From: Lepraria neglecta
Lineage: Eukaryota > Ascomycota > Lecanoromycetes > Lecanorales > Stereocaulaceae
Assembly: GCA_033220425.1 (NCBI GenBank)
Contig: CM065650.1
Location: forward strand, 4,402,001 to 4,466,000
Direction: 5' to 3'
Length of the DNA stretch: 64,000 nt
Shown here one piece after another: positions 1 to 11,838 of the stretch. The position numbers were made by a program, and so were the translations under genes. The notes beneath the pieces were generated by a model that was given only the letters and a program-made list of their open reading frames with translations, made no database searches and had not been told where the DNA came from. Position 1 is the first letter of the stretch; every line of letters starts with the position of its first letter.

Positions 1-474
1 AGCAAATATTTCACAAAATATCAGGCCGGAGAGGACAGTTTGACTCGTGCGCTATCATCGTAAGTCTTCACGGCTCAGGGAGTATGTACTGGGATAATCT
101 GTGGTCGATCAACGCACTTGTCAGCGAAAAAACTCCAATGAGTTCAGACAAGCATTGAGAATAGTAGATGTAGGGCGTCATTAAAAAATTAGAGTGTTGT
201 TGTTGTGTTTTTGTTTCTCGTCATGGAGATCAGGGTTAAAAAGAATAAGTAATCATACGCCGGGATGTGTGGTGAGATGGAAAGGGTGTATGGCTCACCT
301 CTTATTAATTACACAGAGCCCGTTGGACTAAGCTGTGACGGAGAGGGTGAGCTAATTATTAGTAGTGTGGGACAATTCATGCGTAGATAACAGGCTGATG
401 GGCACTTGGACTTCGTGTCTTCATTGCTGCTCTGCCTTTGTACATATAATGCGACAGAGACGCTGCTACTTGAT
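1..474. other. Window edge and RPP0 3' flank
   Basis: No gene is supported here. The part next to position 475 should hold the 3' untranslated region of the minus-strand RPP0 gene. The rest shows no convincing reading frame or repeat. Confidence 0.5.
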
Positions 475-1672
475 CTAGTCAAAGAGACCACCGAAACCTG
501 TTTGACAGTTAGCAATTGCAAGTCTCGAGTCCGGGCCATGGACTTACCTTCATCGCCACTCTCCTCGTCTTCCTCCTCATCAGCAGCTGGCTTGTCATCT
601 GCGGCGGGCGTGTCATCCGTAGTGGTGGTGTCGGCTACAGGCGCAGAAGACGCATAAGCATCGGGGTTCGCGATTCTGTCTTTGAGCTCATCAATGCCCT
701 CCCAGCTGTAATCCGTCTCGATTGCAACCGCCAACACTTTCTTGTAGCCATTCATGAAGCTGTGCATGATAGATGGCAGTGTAGGATAGTTCGCCGCAAG
801 AGAGATAGTAGTGATGGCCTGGATAGCGGAGTTGAGAGCCTTGAACAATTGTTCCTCTTTGATATCAAGCACAGACGGGGGGAAAGTCTGGCCATCGTCA
901 TAGACCTGAGAAATGCTCATACCGTACGTGAAAGGCGAGATGTTCAGCATGTTGAGGAGTGTTGCTTCGGATGCTCCGACTTTGAAACCTGCTTCGACGA
1001 GCTTCAAGTCCGTTGTGATTTCAATGGTACCACGAGCGATCTTTGTAGGGACACCGAGGGCTTGGAAGAAAGATGTCTTGCCGGGCTCCATGCCTGTGTT
1101 TCCTGCTGGGACAAAGACGTCTCCTGGTGCGACGGCGCCGGCTCTGGCGGGAGCAGCAACTTTCTCGGCTAGGATGACATCGCGGGTCTTCTTGAGATCA
1201 GCGTTGGTGAAGATGAAGCCGACATTGCCTATTGTATGTTAGATTGAGGAGGCGAGCCGCGCTGTCCGAAGGGAGGTCGTACCTTTGACGTGAGGGAGTA
1301 GACGTTCATATTCTGGGAAATCGGAGATGAAACCCTTGATAGCTCTTCGCACCTAGAGATTCGAGCATCAGAATAGCCGAAATAAAGCGAGAGAAGGCCT
1401 GTGAAGCAATCTCAGTGTCCCTAGCCAACATACCATAGTGTTCTTGCCCATGAGCACAACCCCCGTGACCTCACCCTCTCCTCTCAAACTCTTCCGGATC
1501 TTGTGCATCTGTTGCGAGCTGACATTATTGACGGTAACGATGAAGATCGACTTGTACCTGTTTGCTAGTTAGCCATTGGTAGTCCTGTATCATGAGAGAG
1601 GGTGCTGTACTCTTCAAGCAGAGCCTTCAACTTGTCGAAGTAAGCCGCCTTGTTGGCTGTCTTGCCCCCCAT
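475..1672 (-). CDS. RPP0: 60S acidic ribosomal protein P0 (uL10), five exons
   Basis: P0 is the scaffold of the ribosomal stalk. It binds 28S rRNA and anchors the P1/P2 dimers that recruit and activate translational GTPases. The minus-strand exons are 1672-1611, 1557-1434, 1352-1283, 1228-548 and 497-475. They join in frame to 960 nt, giving 319 aa, the usual P0 length. The N-terminus reads [20 protein letters not shown]. The middle has [13 protein letters not shown] and the [19 protein letters not shown] segment. The acidic tail [11 protein letters not shown] is completed by the last short exon to GFGGLFD, the conserved C-terminal motif bound by elongation factors. All introns are 50-82 nt with GT-AG ends. 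The start was chosen because it matches the family N-terminus. The gene is divergent from YTH1 and looks intact. The gene call is very sure and the exon ends nearly so. Confidence 0.96.
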
Positions 1673-2071
1673 GTCTTCTTGGAAGTGAAGATAGGATATT
1701 TAAGGGTCAAGATGATTTGGATTTGTGTGGTTTGCGGCCTTGCGAAGTTGCAGCTGCGCTTTTATCAGACCTGGAAATGCTTTCGGGATTGAGGAGCTGT
1801 GGGTTCGCTTGCGCTTATCGCGTCCAACTTAGCGCGTTTCAATGCCAAGCCCGCCGAGCTCAAAGGTCAAGCTCCATTGTCTCCGTCCTCAATGGCCAGC
1901 TGATCGAGTTATGTTGACCACTAGACTCACATCCTCTCTATCTGTCTGCTACTGACCACTTCGAGAAGTAGCCAGATATGTTAGCTTACCAATCAACAAA
2001 CGAGCTCTCCACAAACTCAAGACATCTATCATAGACTCACCTCCTCTCCATCTTCAATACCTTTACAAACC
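1673..2071. promoter_or_regulatory. Shared divergent promoter region RPP0/YTH1
   Basis: These 399 bp separate the start codons of RPP0 (minus) and YTH1 (plus), so both promoters and both 5' leaders must lie here. The part before YTH1 is rich in C/T stretches, as is common before fungal start codons. No individual factor site is claimed. Confidence 0.6.
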
Positions 2072-2806
2072 ATGGCAGTCGCCACAGACCCTCACGGTCC
2101 TATCCCAATGAACCTCGACCACCAAAACCTCGAAGACTCCAAAAAGTACGACTTCTCCTTCTCCGACTTCCTAAAACGCGAATACCGCTTCGACCTCTCC
2201 CCCAACCGCCCCCTCTGCAAAGCCTTCCGCGAAGGACACTGCCCGCTCGGCCCTTCCTGCCCCGACAAACACTCCCACCCCCACTCCAACAACCTAGTCT
2301 GCAAGCACTGGCTCAAAGGTCTCTGCAAAAAAGGCGACCAGTGCGATTACCTACATGAATACAACATCCGCGCCCGCGCCGAATGTACGAACTACAATCG
2401 CACAGGCTATTGCGTCGCTAGTGACGATTGTAACTACCTGCACGTGGATCCAGCAACGAGACTACCGCCTTGTCCGCACTATGAGCGGGGTTTCTGCCCT
2501 TTGGGACCGCGGTGTGCGAAGAAGCATGTTAGGAAGGTACTGTGCAAGTTCTATCTTGCGGGGTTCTGTCCGTACGGGAAACAGTGCAAGGAGGTGGCAC
2601 ATCCGAGGTTTCCTGAGGATCTGCCAAAGCCGATGATTAAGGTTGAGAAGAGCGTGGAGGAGATAGAAGCAGAGAGGGAGAGATTGAGAGAGGAGGCTGA
2701 GAGGCAGGAGCAGAGGATATTTGATAACAGTGAGGGCGGTAGGGGCGGGAGGGGAAGGGGCAAGGGGAGGTATAGAGGGGGGAGGAGGGGCGGGTATGAG
2801 AGATGA
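2072..2806 (+). CDS. YTH1: mRNA 3'-end processing protein Yth1 (CPSF30), five CCCH fingers
   Basis: This single-exon 244-aa protein is a subunit of the cleavage and polyadenylation factor. In that family the zinc fingers contact the poly(A) signal and Fip1. Five CCCH fingers follow one another between about residues 47 and 182, beginning at PLCKAFREGHCPLGPSCPDK, LVCKHWLKGLCKKGDQCDYL, ECTNYNRTGYCVASDDCNYL, PPCPHYERGFCPLGPRCAKK and VLCKFYLAGFCPYGKQCKEV. The N-terminal SFSDFLKREYRFDL is typical of fungal Yth1. A short coiled stretch rich in E and R and an RGG-like tail (GGRGGRGRGKG) follow. The length fits fungal Yth1 proteins. A C/T-rich leader precedes the ATG. It is divergent from RPP0. Confidence 0.95.
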   Translation: MAVATDPHGPIPMNLDHQNLEDSKKYDFSFSDFLKREYRFDLSPNRPLCKAFREGHCPLGPSCPDKHSHPHSNNLVCKHWLKGLCKKGDQCDYLHEYNIRARAECTNYNRTGYCVASDDCNYLHVDPATRLPPCPHYERGFCPLGPRCAKKHVRKVLCKFYLAGFCPYGKQCKEVAHPRFPEDLPKPMIKVEKSVEEIEAERERLREEAERQEQRIFDNSEGGRGGRGRGKGRYRGGRRGGYER

Positions 2807-3298
2807 GAGACGAGAGGTATGAGATTGGAAAAGTGTGGAAACGCATAAACATTCGAAAGAACACCCCATGGGCCAGCAGCTGCAGGATACTCCTCCAGCG
2901 ATCCGAAGACTCTGCGAGAATCGCCAGACGGTCAGCGCCGAGGTGTCGCTGGGTGAATGAGTGAAGAGGAATTAGACCTCACGAGAGCAGCGCCGAGAAT
3001 AAGCCTAAATAGTAATGTGCAGATCGTAAGCATTACTCTACTGCTTCATGCCCTGTTAGCTCTTCCTGCCTAGCATCCGTGATCGCGTGCTTCTCCATTA
3101 TATATCTGAAATACTCTCAGATTCATCCGCCAGGCCCGTCGGTAAGATTTATTTATTACCGTAGATTTCTATTTATAGTTGTCCAGATCACTGAGCGCTA
3201 AGAGTAGATAAAGCGGCTCTGAATGGGAGCTTTCAGCAAAATGTTTTGCCACAAAAGTTCACTCTTCGACTGTCCATAATAAGGAGGGTTGCTGCAGA
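2807..3298. other. Intergenic region after YTH1
   Basis: This should contain the YTH1 3' end. No further gene or repeat was seen before the dispersed repeat that starts near 3299. Confidence 0.4.
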
Positions 3299-3590
3299 TG
3301 TGGGCTTCTAATGGCAGAGGTCCCGATGCATAAGCGCCGCCAGCAAAGAAGCGTCGGCCACCAACCGTCAAGCAGGGATTCCCAATGGGTACTAAACCAT
3401 GCTTTTGCCATTCCTTTAATTTGGATGACCAATCATTGGTGCTTGACAATGCGGGCGGGTGGGCACAGCGAAGGCGCGGCGAGTGGTAGGGCGCTCTGCT
3501 ACTTTTCATGGGCTGAATTGCGAGATACACTTAAGCAACATGAGGTTCCAAGGCTGAATCGTTACCTTATGTGCGTTGACAGTACATACA
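3299..3590. repeat. Dispersed repeat, copy 1 (about 290 bp)
   Basis: This stretch is clearly related to 25241-25532 in the same orientation. Shared blocks include TGTGGGCTTCTAATGGCAGA, ATAAGCGCCGC, AAGCAGGGATTCCCAATGGG and GCCATTCCTTTAAT, with scattered differences and small gaps. It has no coding sequence and no obvious terminal inverted repeat. It could be a MITE-like or solo-repeat fragment, or part of a duplicated gene flank. Confidence 0.75.
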
Positions 3591-3641
3591 TACACACACA
3601 CACACACATACACACACACATATATATATATATATATAATA
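3583..3641. repeat. Microsatellite: (CA)n followed by (TA)n
   Basis: A run of CA/TACA units passes directly into an alternating TA run of about 20 bp. It lies between the dispersed repeat and the minisatellite. Confidence 0.95.
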
Positions 3642-3654
3642 TACCCCGAACTTA

Positions 3655-3800
3655 GGATTGGGGACTGCCGTTTCGGTTCGGGAAAGGGAGCATGGCCGCT
3701 TTAGAAGGAGCACCGAGGGAGCACCGAGGGAGCATGGGGGAGCATCGAGGGAGCACGGGGGAGCACCGGGGGGAGCACTGGGGCGCAGCAAAAGAGCAAG
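3655..3800. repeat. GAGCACCGAGG minisatellite with conserved flank
   Basis: This is a short tandem array of GGGAGCAC(C/G)GAG-like units. On its left is a conserved flank that reads, on the minus strand, CTTCTAAAGCGGCC then TGCTCCCTTTCCCGAAC. The same unit and flank occur on the plus strand at about 21295-21385, just upstream of the broken SesB-type gene, so this is a dispersed repeat family in opposite orientation. Confidence 0.8.
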
Positions 3801-3837
3801 GGTTCTGGCTCCTCAAGAGAGCCTGATTTGACTGCAC

Positions 3838-4182
3838 CCTACCCGGCTACAGCTGCTCCTGTTATTTTCCCAACAGTGTTGCCTGGCTTAGCCTGCTGCT
3901 GCCTAGACTCCTACAGCTTCGCCGGCTCTTGGCTTCATCTTGTGCCCATGAAATGCTTATAGCCATGCACGGTCACTTTCCCGTCAAATCACCGCATCTG
4001 TGATTGCTGCTCAGTTAATCTCATTTCAAGATAGCTTTTTAATGATGATTAAGCTATCAGCAAAGTATAGCGTAAACGGCCTTGGCCATAACATCAATAG
4101 CCCGTCGTTTGATCCTGATCCTGTTCCACCCTCGTTGTTTGCCAATCTGCCCCCTAATTCCATTTTGGCTATGAGGCTCAAT
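3838..4182. other. Intergenic region after the helicase pseudogene
   Basis: No gene is supported. It lies downstream of the C-terminal end of the minus-strand ZNFX1-type pseudogene. Confidence 0.4.
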
Positions 4183-5089
4183 TCATCCAAGAGCCATCGC
4201 TCTAAAGCGTTCCTTAAAGTCTCGGGCATATGTTACCCCGGCCGCTGGTTGATGGCTCTGCCCCCCTACGGGAGCGGCGCATTGTAAGCATACCGACGTC
4301 TGTATTGGCATGCCGCACTCTCCAACTATAAAAGGATGACCATTAAGACAGGTATACCAATGACCCGTACCGGTAAACTCCCGCGCCATTGCCGCGTACA
4401 CCTGCCGCTTCTCCTCATTATCGACCAATATATAGAAAAACGTATCCTTTAGTATCGTATCGACGTCCGAGATATCTCTAAGCATACCTTAAGTTTGGCC
4501 CGGGTATCTTTTGCATATTCTCTATACTAAAGCCACGTATTGCTTTGCCTCTGAGAGCAACGTCTCGGACCGTTTAAGGCTCGAAGATTTACAAGAACGT
4601 TCAAGTATTAACCAGCGAATAAAAAAAGATTCTGGCTTCCACTTTATATATAGGTTAATCTCGGACGATTGTCTCTATAACGAGGCTCTTACAAGTCTGT
4701 CGATTTTTGGCAAAGTCGAGGTAAAGCTTTGCTTTAATCTAGTTATACTGATTAGCGAGTTCCTAACGCTTCTAACGAAAAACAAAAAAGTTAGATAAGA
4801 TGGCTAGATCACAACGGATAGACAGCAAGCTAGTAAGTATCCGATTACGCATATTAAGAACATTTCGGTCCACGACGAAGTCGGTCGTAATGCTACGCCT
4901 TCTTCGAATATTCTAAATCATATCGAAGATGCGGCCAAAAGGCTGCTTTGCTTCGCTGACTTGTTAAAAGTTTTGAAATCTCGACCCCCAACGTGGTGCA
5001 GTATTTGTAGCGAGCTTTTAAGGCGGGAAATTTTCTAATCCTGTCAATCTAATGGGCTAGGGATTTTCCCAATCTAATATCGTTTACTG
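4183..5089 (-). pseudogene. C-terminal part of NFX1-type zinc-finger helicase (RZ finger), cut off by the Gypsy insertion
   Basis: Positions 4485-4183 encode an intact RZ-type zinc finger of the kind that ends ZNFX1 and RNF213 family proteins. Visible are GTGHWYTCLNGHPF, then VGECGMPIQTSVCLQCAAPV, then GGQSHQPAAGVTY, with the Cys/His spacing preserved. Upstream on the minus strand (4500-5089) the same gene continues only as AT-rich, stop-riddled sequence; traces of the helical linker remain near 4490-4560. The rest of the gene lies beyond the LTR element, at 11839-14450. The element's target duplication CTAAT sits at 5090-5094. The base bias next to the element resembles RIP damage leaking from it. 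Confidence 0.85.
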
Positions 5090-5094
5090 CTAAT

Positions 5095-5603
5095 TGTTAC
5101 GATCAGGAAACATGATCAGGGATGCGCTCATGGAGCGTAGCGCCTGTTATGGTTCGAGTCGACGAGTCGGTGTCCGACTCGGACAGACCCTGAAGGCTTG
5201 GCATGTTAAGCGATGAGTGTAGTGGTCGCAATGAGCGCAGATGCGATCAGTGCGATCAGTGCGATCAGGAAGGCTTGGCATGTTAAGCGATGAGCGTAGT
5301 GGTTGCAATGAGCGCAGATGCGATCAGTACGATCAGTGCGATCAAGAATGCTTGGCATGGATTTCGTATATCTATATATGCGGAGTACTACTTACCACTT
5401 GGAGCATCGTGCTCAACTTACTATTTAATTATCTACTATATATAATAGATCTCTTAGGCTAGGTACTAAATATATATCATCTAATCATATACCAGACCCG
5501 CTTAGCATTACTTGAAGCCTACTTTATACTCTTATCAGGTTATACCCCCATCCCTATTAAGAATCAATCTATAGAACTACCGCACGTAACGTGGTTTGTA
5601 ACA
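5095..5603 (+). repeat. Gypsy element 5' LTR
   Basis: This 509-bp terminal repeat matches 11325-11833. The ends form a short inverted repeat (TGTTACG at the start, its complement at the end), allowing for RIP-type transitions. Inside is a duplicated block around GCGATCAGTGCGATCAG. Confidence 0.93.
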
Positions 5604-8600
5604 CTTTAAGCACCCTTAAGGATAAGTACTACACCAAGAGACCCCAGGGTACCTACCCCAAGCTCCTTAGGAGGAGGAAGCGGATAGAGATACCCTACTA
5701 TTAACAAAGGACTTAGCAGGTATATCAAGATAGCCTAGCCCGACTTATACTATAGAGAGAGGGATAAGCTTAAGGGATAGCTATCCTAGGTATCATTATA
5801 TCTAAAGTTCTAAGGGGACCTTATACCTATATAATAATATCCTACCTTCACTATCACTTACTTATATAGGAGAGCCTAAAAATAGATTAATCCGTTCCTA
5901 AAAAAGTATATAGAAGATAATAATAAGGACGGTAAGATTAAGCAGTAGATAGAAAGTATAGTAATATTTAGGCTTGAAATCCGCTATATATTCGGACTAT
6001 CTAACAAGGTTAATACAGTAATACGAACTATCTAGTACTTAACTCAGAAGAAGTCTATATCGGAATATTTAATATAGTTCTAGTAGTATATAGCGAAGAC
6101 TAACTAGGACGATAATATATTAATAACTATATACCGAAGAGGTCTAAAGGATAATATTAAGGACGAACTTATAAGGTTAGGGATTATCCTTAATACCCTT
6201 AATAAACTAATCGAAGAAGTAATTAAAATTAATAATAAGTTATTCGAAAGGACTATAGAAAAAAGGTATAACAGAGGAGTCGGCGGGATAGGATACTCAA
6301 GCTTTTTTACTAAATCGAAGAGCTACCGCCTAGGTTATAAAGAATATAACCCTTACGGACCAGCGCTAATAGAACTAGATTTTATAGAGAAGAAAGGTAA
6401 ATAGGCCTTTAGAGGGCCAGCTAGGGGCAAGAAGTAGTAAGGGGGTAGAAAGAAAACACTTACATATTATAGCTATAGTAAACCGGGCTACTTCGCCAGA
6501 GACTATAAGTCGAAAAACATAGTATATCAACAGCAGCTAAATATACTAGAAAAGGTATAGGACCAGGATAGTAATTCTAGTAGAATCTTACTAATATAGA
6601 ACGAAGTCGACGGCTAGTAACTAGAAGAAGAATCTAACTTAGGAGACGAGGAGTTCTCTAATAATAGCTTTACAAATAAAGCTAATACTTAGATAGGGAA
6701 GCTACATATTAGAGATAGCAGTAATACCTAGGGAAAGTAACCTAAGTAGGATTAGGATAAGGAAGAATTAGAATAGGAAGTTATAATTAAAAGAAAAGGA
6801 CTACCGATAATACCCGAACCTAGATCTACTATATCTAAGGAGAGAAGAGAATACTTAGAGGAAGAAAGACTAAGAGAATTCTAGAACGATTTTAGTATCT
6901 CAGACTTCAGGTATAACTACTATTACCCTGAATATAAGGAAGTCTACTAGAGATAGTATATAGAGAATAGTTATAACTATTACAGAATTAACCGCAGAAA
7001 GGAACTAGGAGTTCTAATAAAATCATCCTATAGTAATTACTAGTACTATAAGTATAAGGACGATAGATACCCTTAGTACTTAGCAAGAAAATAATAACTA
7101 AGCTACTTCCTATATAAGAAAGATAAGGAAGAAGTATACTATAGAAACTAAATAAGACGCTGGAGTCTAGAAGCAAACTAGTACTACCTGTAATAGTAGT
7201 ATATATATTTATATAATGACTGCAAGAAATATAAGTTCGAGAAATAACTTACAGGATTCCTCCCCGTATAGGGAAAAGAGTAATCCCTCGTGGTAGAGGT
7301 AGCCATAAGGAGATCAATACGTTAACCCCTAAATAATATCTGTGTTCCGCGCAATATAATATATATATAAAAACACCGGTGATCGTTAATAGACAGCGGA
7401 CCGTTGCGATAATAGATTCTAGAGCTACTAGAAATTTCATCTTATAAGATCTGGTATAGATAACTAGAATACTAACTCGGAAGAAGTTATACTAGTATAA
7501 TCTTTAGATAGCTGACAGGTTAATACTATTAATAGGAAAGGTAGACGAAGAGATACTTTCGTTACCTATTATAATTTAGTACTACTATAAGGAGATTACC
7601 TTTGATATTATTAGGATAGCTACCTATTATATAATTTTAGGAATACCTTAGTTAAAGAAGTATAACCTAATAATTAATTAGGCTCGAGGAGTACTCAAGA
7701 TAGATTAATCCGGCAATATTACCAGGATTATACCTATATATTAGTAGTATTTAATAGTAGATAAGAAGTTGAACCGAAGACTGGTCGAGGTATATATTAC
7801 CTTAGCTTCGTATAAGGACGGTACTAAAAGGTAGTCTGACTCTATAGTTACTAGTAAAGGTCAGCGGGATAATAAAGTAAGAGATAAGGGAGGAACTGAT
7901 ATACCCTCTATCCCTCGGGAATATAGTAAGTAGGCGTACTTATTCGAGGAAGAGATAAATATAGAAGTATTACCTAAGTACTAGCTATAGGATCATAAGA
8001 TCGAACTCGAACCTGGCAAGTAACTAATATTTAGACCTATTTACGTATTATTAGAAAAGGAACTTAAAGTACTTCGCAGGTATATTAACGAGAACCTTAA
8101 AAAGGGATTTATTCAGGAATCTAAATTACTAGTAGGTTACCTAATCCTCTTTATACCGAAGAAGGATAGAAGCTTAAGACTATATATCGACTATCGAAAG
8201 TTAAATAATATTACTATTAAGAATAGATATCTATTACTAAATATAGGAGAGCTATAGGATCGGCTCGGAAAAGCAAAGATATTTACTAAACTAGATCTTA
8301 GAGGCGTATATAATCTAATTCGGATAAAAGGAGGCGAAGAATAGAAGACTGCCTTCCGAACGAGATATAGCTACTATAAGTACCTAGTAATACTATTTGG
8401 ACTCACTAACGCACCAGTAACCTACTAAGTACTTATTAATAATATTATACGAGTACACTTAGATCGAACAGTAATAGCGTACCTTAATAATATACTAATT
8501 TATTCTAAGAATAAGAAAGAATATATAGAGTATATATAGGATATCCTCGGATGCCTATTATAAGTAAAACTTCTTCTTAAACCAGAAAAGTACGAATTCT

Positions 8601-11305
8601 ACAGGGAATTAGTAGAGTTTCTAGGATTTATAGTTAGTATAAAAGGTATTAGTATAAGCCCGGAGAAGATTAAGGCTATAGCTGAATAGCCTATACTATA
8701 GGATATTAAAGTAGTATAAAGCTTCTTAGGATTTGCCAACTTTAACAGGAAGTTTATCAAGGGCTACTCTAAGAAGGTACTACTACTAATAGATATTACG
8801 AAGAAAGATATTGGGTTTATATAGGGAAAAGACTAATAGAAATCATTCGACACATTAAAGAAAGTATATATAGATCTACTAGTACTCTGTACCTTTCAAA
8901 TAAACGAGCTAGCTTATATTAAAACAGATATATTAGATCTTATAATAGGAGTATACTTATACTAGATAAAAGACTAAAAATAGTATCTAGTTACCTACTA
9001 TTCAAGGAAGATATTAGTAGTAGAATAGAACTATAATATACACGACAAGGAGTTACTTGCCGTAGTATATATACTTTAGAACTAGCGAGTATATATAGAA
9101 AGCTACTTAGACTTAACTATCTTTACGGACTATAAGAACCTTCTTAACTTTATAATAACAAAGGAGTTAAATAGATAATAGGTCCGATAGTCAGAACTAC
9201 TAGGTTAATATAAGTTCAAGATAACCTATACCCTAGGGAAGGATAATAGTCGAGTAGACGCCCTTAGTAGGTAATTAGACTATATAGAAGAAAAGAATAT
9301 TATAGAACGACTAATCCTAAAGAAAGAAGCCGATAGATCATTAGTACTATACTAGGTATTAGCCATAACCCTTTATATAACAGGACCTAATATAACTAAC
9401 AGGATCGTAAAGGCCTACGAAGATAATATATTCGCAATAATCCTAAGAAAGGATCAGCCGGATACGGTATTACTTAAGTACTAGGGGAAAACTTATCTAC
9501 CCAAACAATATACAGAAGAAGTGATTAGGGATTACTACAACGACCTATTATAAGGTTATCCGGGAGTCGCTAAGATAGTAGAACTCCTAGGACGAGGATA
9601 TACAGCGCTAAAACTTCGAGCGCGCGTTAAATAATATATTAAAGAATATATTCAATACTAGTAGAATAAGTCTATACGATATACCAAATATAGATAAATA
9701 TAATTTATACTAGTTCCAGAATTACTATAGGACGATATTATAATAGACTTTATAGTTAAGTTACTACTATCTAAGGATCTAGCTACTTAGGATACCTTTA
9801 ATTCAATTATAGTTATTATAGACAAGTTAACGAAGTATACTATTATAGTACCTTTCAAGGAAACCTATAAAGTAGATTAGCTAGTATTTATATTATTGGA
9901 TAGGCTAATAAGGGACTATAGTATACTAAAGTCAATTACATCAGATAGAGACAAGCTCTTTATATCTAATTACTAGAAGATACTTATCGGAGTAATCGGA
10001 ATAAAACTAAGAATATCGACGGTATACTATCTATAGACTAATAGATAGATAGAACGTACAAATCAAATAATAGAAGTATACCTGAGATATTATATAAACC
10101 GGAAGTAGGATAACTAGGTTTTACTACTTCTGATAGTATAACTAGCGTATAATAATAAGCGGTTAGATATAACCGGACTGACCCTATTCTTTACTAACTA
10201 TAGAAAGAATATAAATATATTTCTGTAACTAAGGGAGGGACCTAATATAGAAAGAGCCTTAGTTAAGGTAGAAGAGCTAAAGAATTTATATAGGGATATA
10301 TAAAGGTCTATTAAGAGCTCTAATAAGAAGTTAAAGGGATAGATCGATAAGAAAAGAAAGAATATTCCTTAGCTAAAAGAGGGGGATAAAGTATACCTCC
10401 TAATAAAAAATATAAGGACGACGAGACTAAGTAAGAAACTAGATTATATTAAGGTTAGACTATTCTTGATTAAACGGTTAAAAGGACCAGTTAACTATAA
10501 ACTCTAATTACTACCTGACGCTAAAGTATATCCGGTATTCTATATCTTACTCTTAGAGCTAGCGGACTCTAATATACCTCTCTAAGAAATGTTTCACTAT
10601 AATATTAAGGAAGAAACAGAGTTCAAGGTTAAGAGGATTCTAAATCAGGTCGATTAGAAATATCTAGTTAAATAGAAAGGGTACGACGATACCGAAAATA
10701 CCTAGGAACTACTTAAGAACCTTGCGAACTGCCAGGAACTTCTATAAGAGTTCCGGGAGTATTATAGAAGGAGGACCAATCGGTTCCGGCTAGGAAGCCA
10801 AATTATTCGGACGAGACGTTAAACATCCAATTATCAGGAATGCTTGGGATAGACCGCTAGTCTTCTTCCAACTCCTTAATATTCTATATCTCTTAGTCTA
10901 TAATCTTCCGCTTTTCATTTTCAAGATGTTCATACTATATCTAAAGGCGTATCAGCGTAGTCTAAAGATATATAGATTCCTCTATTGATTTTCGTATATA
11001 ATCCTTAAGCTCCTCACACGTATTTTTTAACTATAACTATACTTCCTTTCATTCCGTCTTAATACGATATATTTCGAGGGGCAATACTATAAGGTCGCAT
11101 TTCCTACCGCTGCCTACACAGTTAGAATACCTATCGGACCCTGTACCTATCAGGTACTATTTGCCGCTGGTAACACATCGGGAGCACGGCCGTATAACAA
11201 CTTCGTTTAGCTCACTAGCCAATACCGTTCGGCGGACAGTCGGTTTATCTAAACGTTTAGTATATCGGGGTGGTATAAAGGATAGATGGTTTCTCGGGAC
11301 GAGAA

Positions 11306-11320
11306 ATCTGGGAGAGGGAG
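11306..11320 (+). other. Gypsy polypurine tract
   Basis: The purine-rich run GGGAGAGGGAG lies just before the 3' LTR, where plus-strand DNA synthesis is primed in LTR elements. Confidence 0.7.
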
Positions 11321-11324
11321 CTAA

Positions 11325-11833
11325 TATTACGATCAGGAAACATAATCAGGGATATGCTCATGGAGCGTAGCGCCCGTTATAGTTCGAGTTGACGAGTCGG
11401 TATCCGACTCGGACAGACCCTGAAGGCTTGGCATATTAAGCGATAAGCGCAGTGGTCGCAATGAGCGCAGATGCGATTAGTATAATCAGTGCGATCAGGA
11501 AGGCTTAGCATATTAAGCGATAAGCGCAGTGGTCGCAATAAGCGCAGATGCGATCAGTGCGATCAGTGCGATCAAGAATGCTTGGCATGGATTTCGTATG
11601 TCTATATATGCGGAGCACTGCTTACCACTTGGAGCATTGTGCTCAACTTGCTATTCAATTATCTACTACATACGATAGATCTCTTAGGCTAGGCACTGAA
11701 CATATATCATCTGATCATATACCAGACCCGCTTAGCATCACTTGAAGCCTGCTTCATACTCTTGTCAGGTTGCACCCCTATCCCCATTGAGAATCAATCC
11801 ATAGAACCACCGCACGTAACGTGGTTCGTAACA
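11325..11833 (+). repeat. Gypsy element 3' LTR
   Basis: This 509-bp copy has the same length as the 5' LTR. The two differ at several dozen sites by eye, nearly all of them transitions. It is followed directly by the target duplication CTAAT. Confidence 0.93.
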
Positions 11834-11838
11834 CTAAT

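Larger units (their letters stand above)
5095..11833 (+). mobile_element. Ty3/Gypsy LTR retrotransposon with chromodomain, heavily decayed fossil
   Basis: The element is 6.7 kb, with two 509-bp LTRs and a 5-bp target duplication (CTAAT at 5090-5094 and 11834-11838). The plus strand shows family parts in order: a gag-like region with a CCHC-type knuckle near 6465-6510; a protease-reverse transcriptase region with the RT core near 8140-8720; RNase H near 8850-9300; integrase near 9500-10350; and a chromodomain-like end near 10610-10730. This order (RT before integrase) is Ty3/Gypsy, and the end domain suggests a chromovirus. It is broken throughout, with dozens of interruptions, and its base composition is strongly AT-shifted in the way RIP causes. 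RIP makes LTR divergence unusable as a clock, so the age is uncertain, but it is clearly not recent. Confidence 0.93.

Noticed and set aside
516-1172. Plus-strand frame of 218 aa over RPP0
   Set aside because: Shadow of the well-supported minus-strand P0 exon 4.
2462-2869. Minus-strand Pro/Leu/Ser-rich frames over YTH1
   Set aside because: Antisense shadows of the Gly/Arg/Glu-rich YTH1 tail.
5241-5462. Short frame inside the Gypsy LTR (and its twin at 11489-11692)
   Set aside because: It lies in terminal repeat sequence and is not a gene; the twin exists only because the LTR is duplicated.
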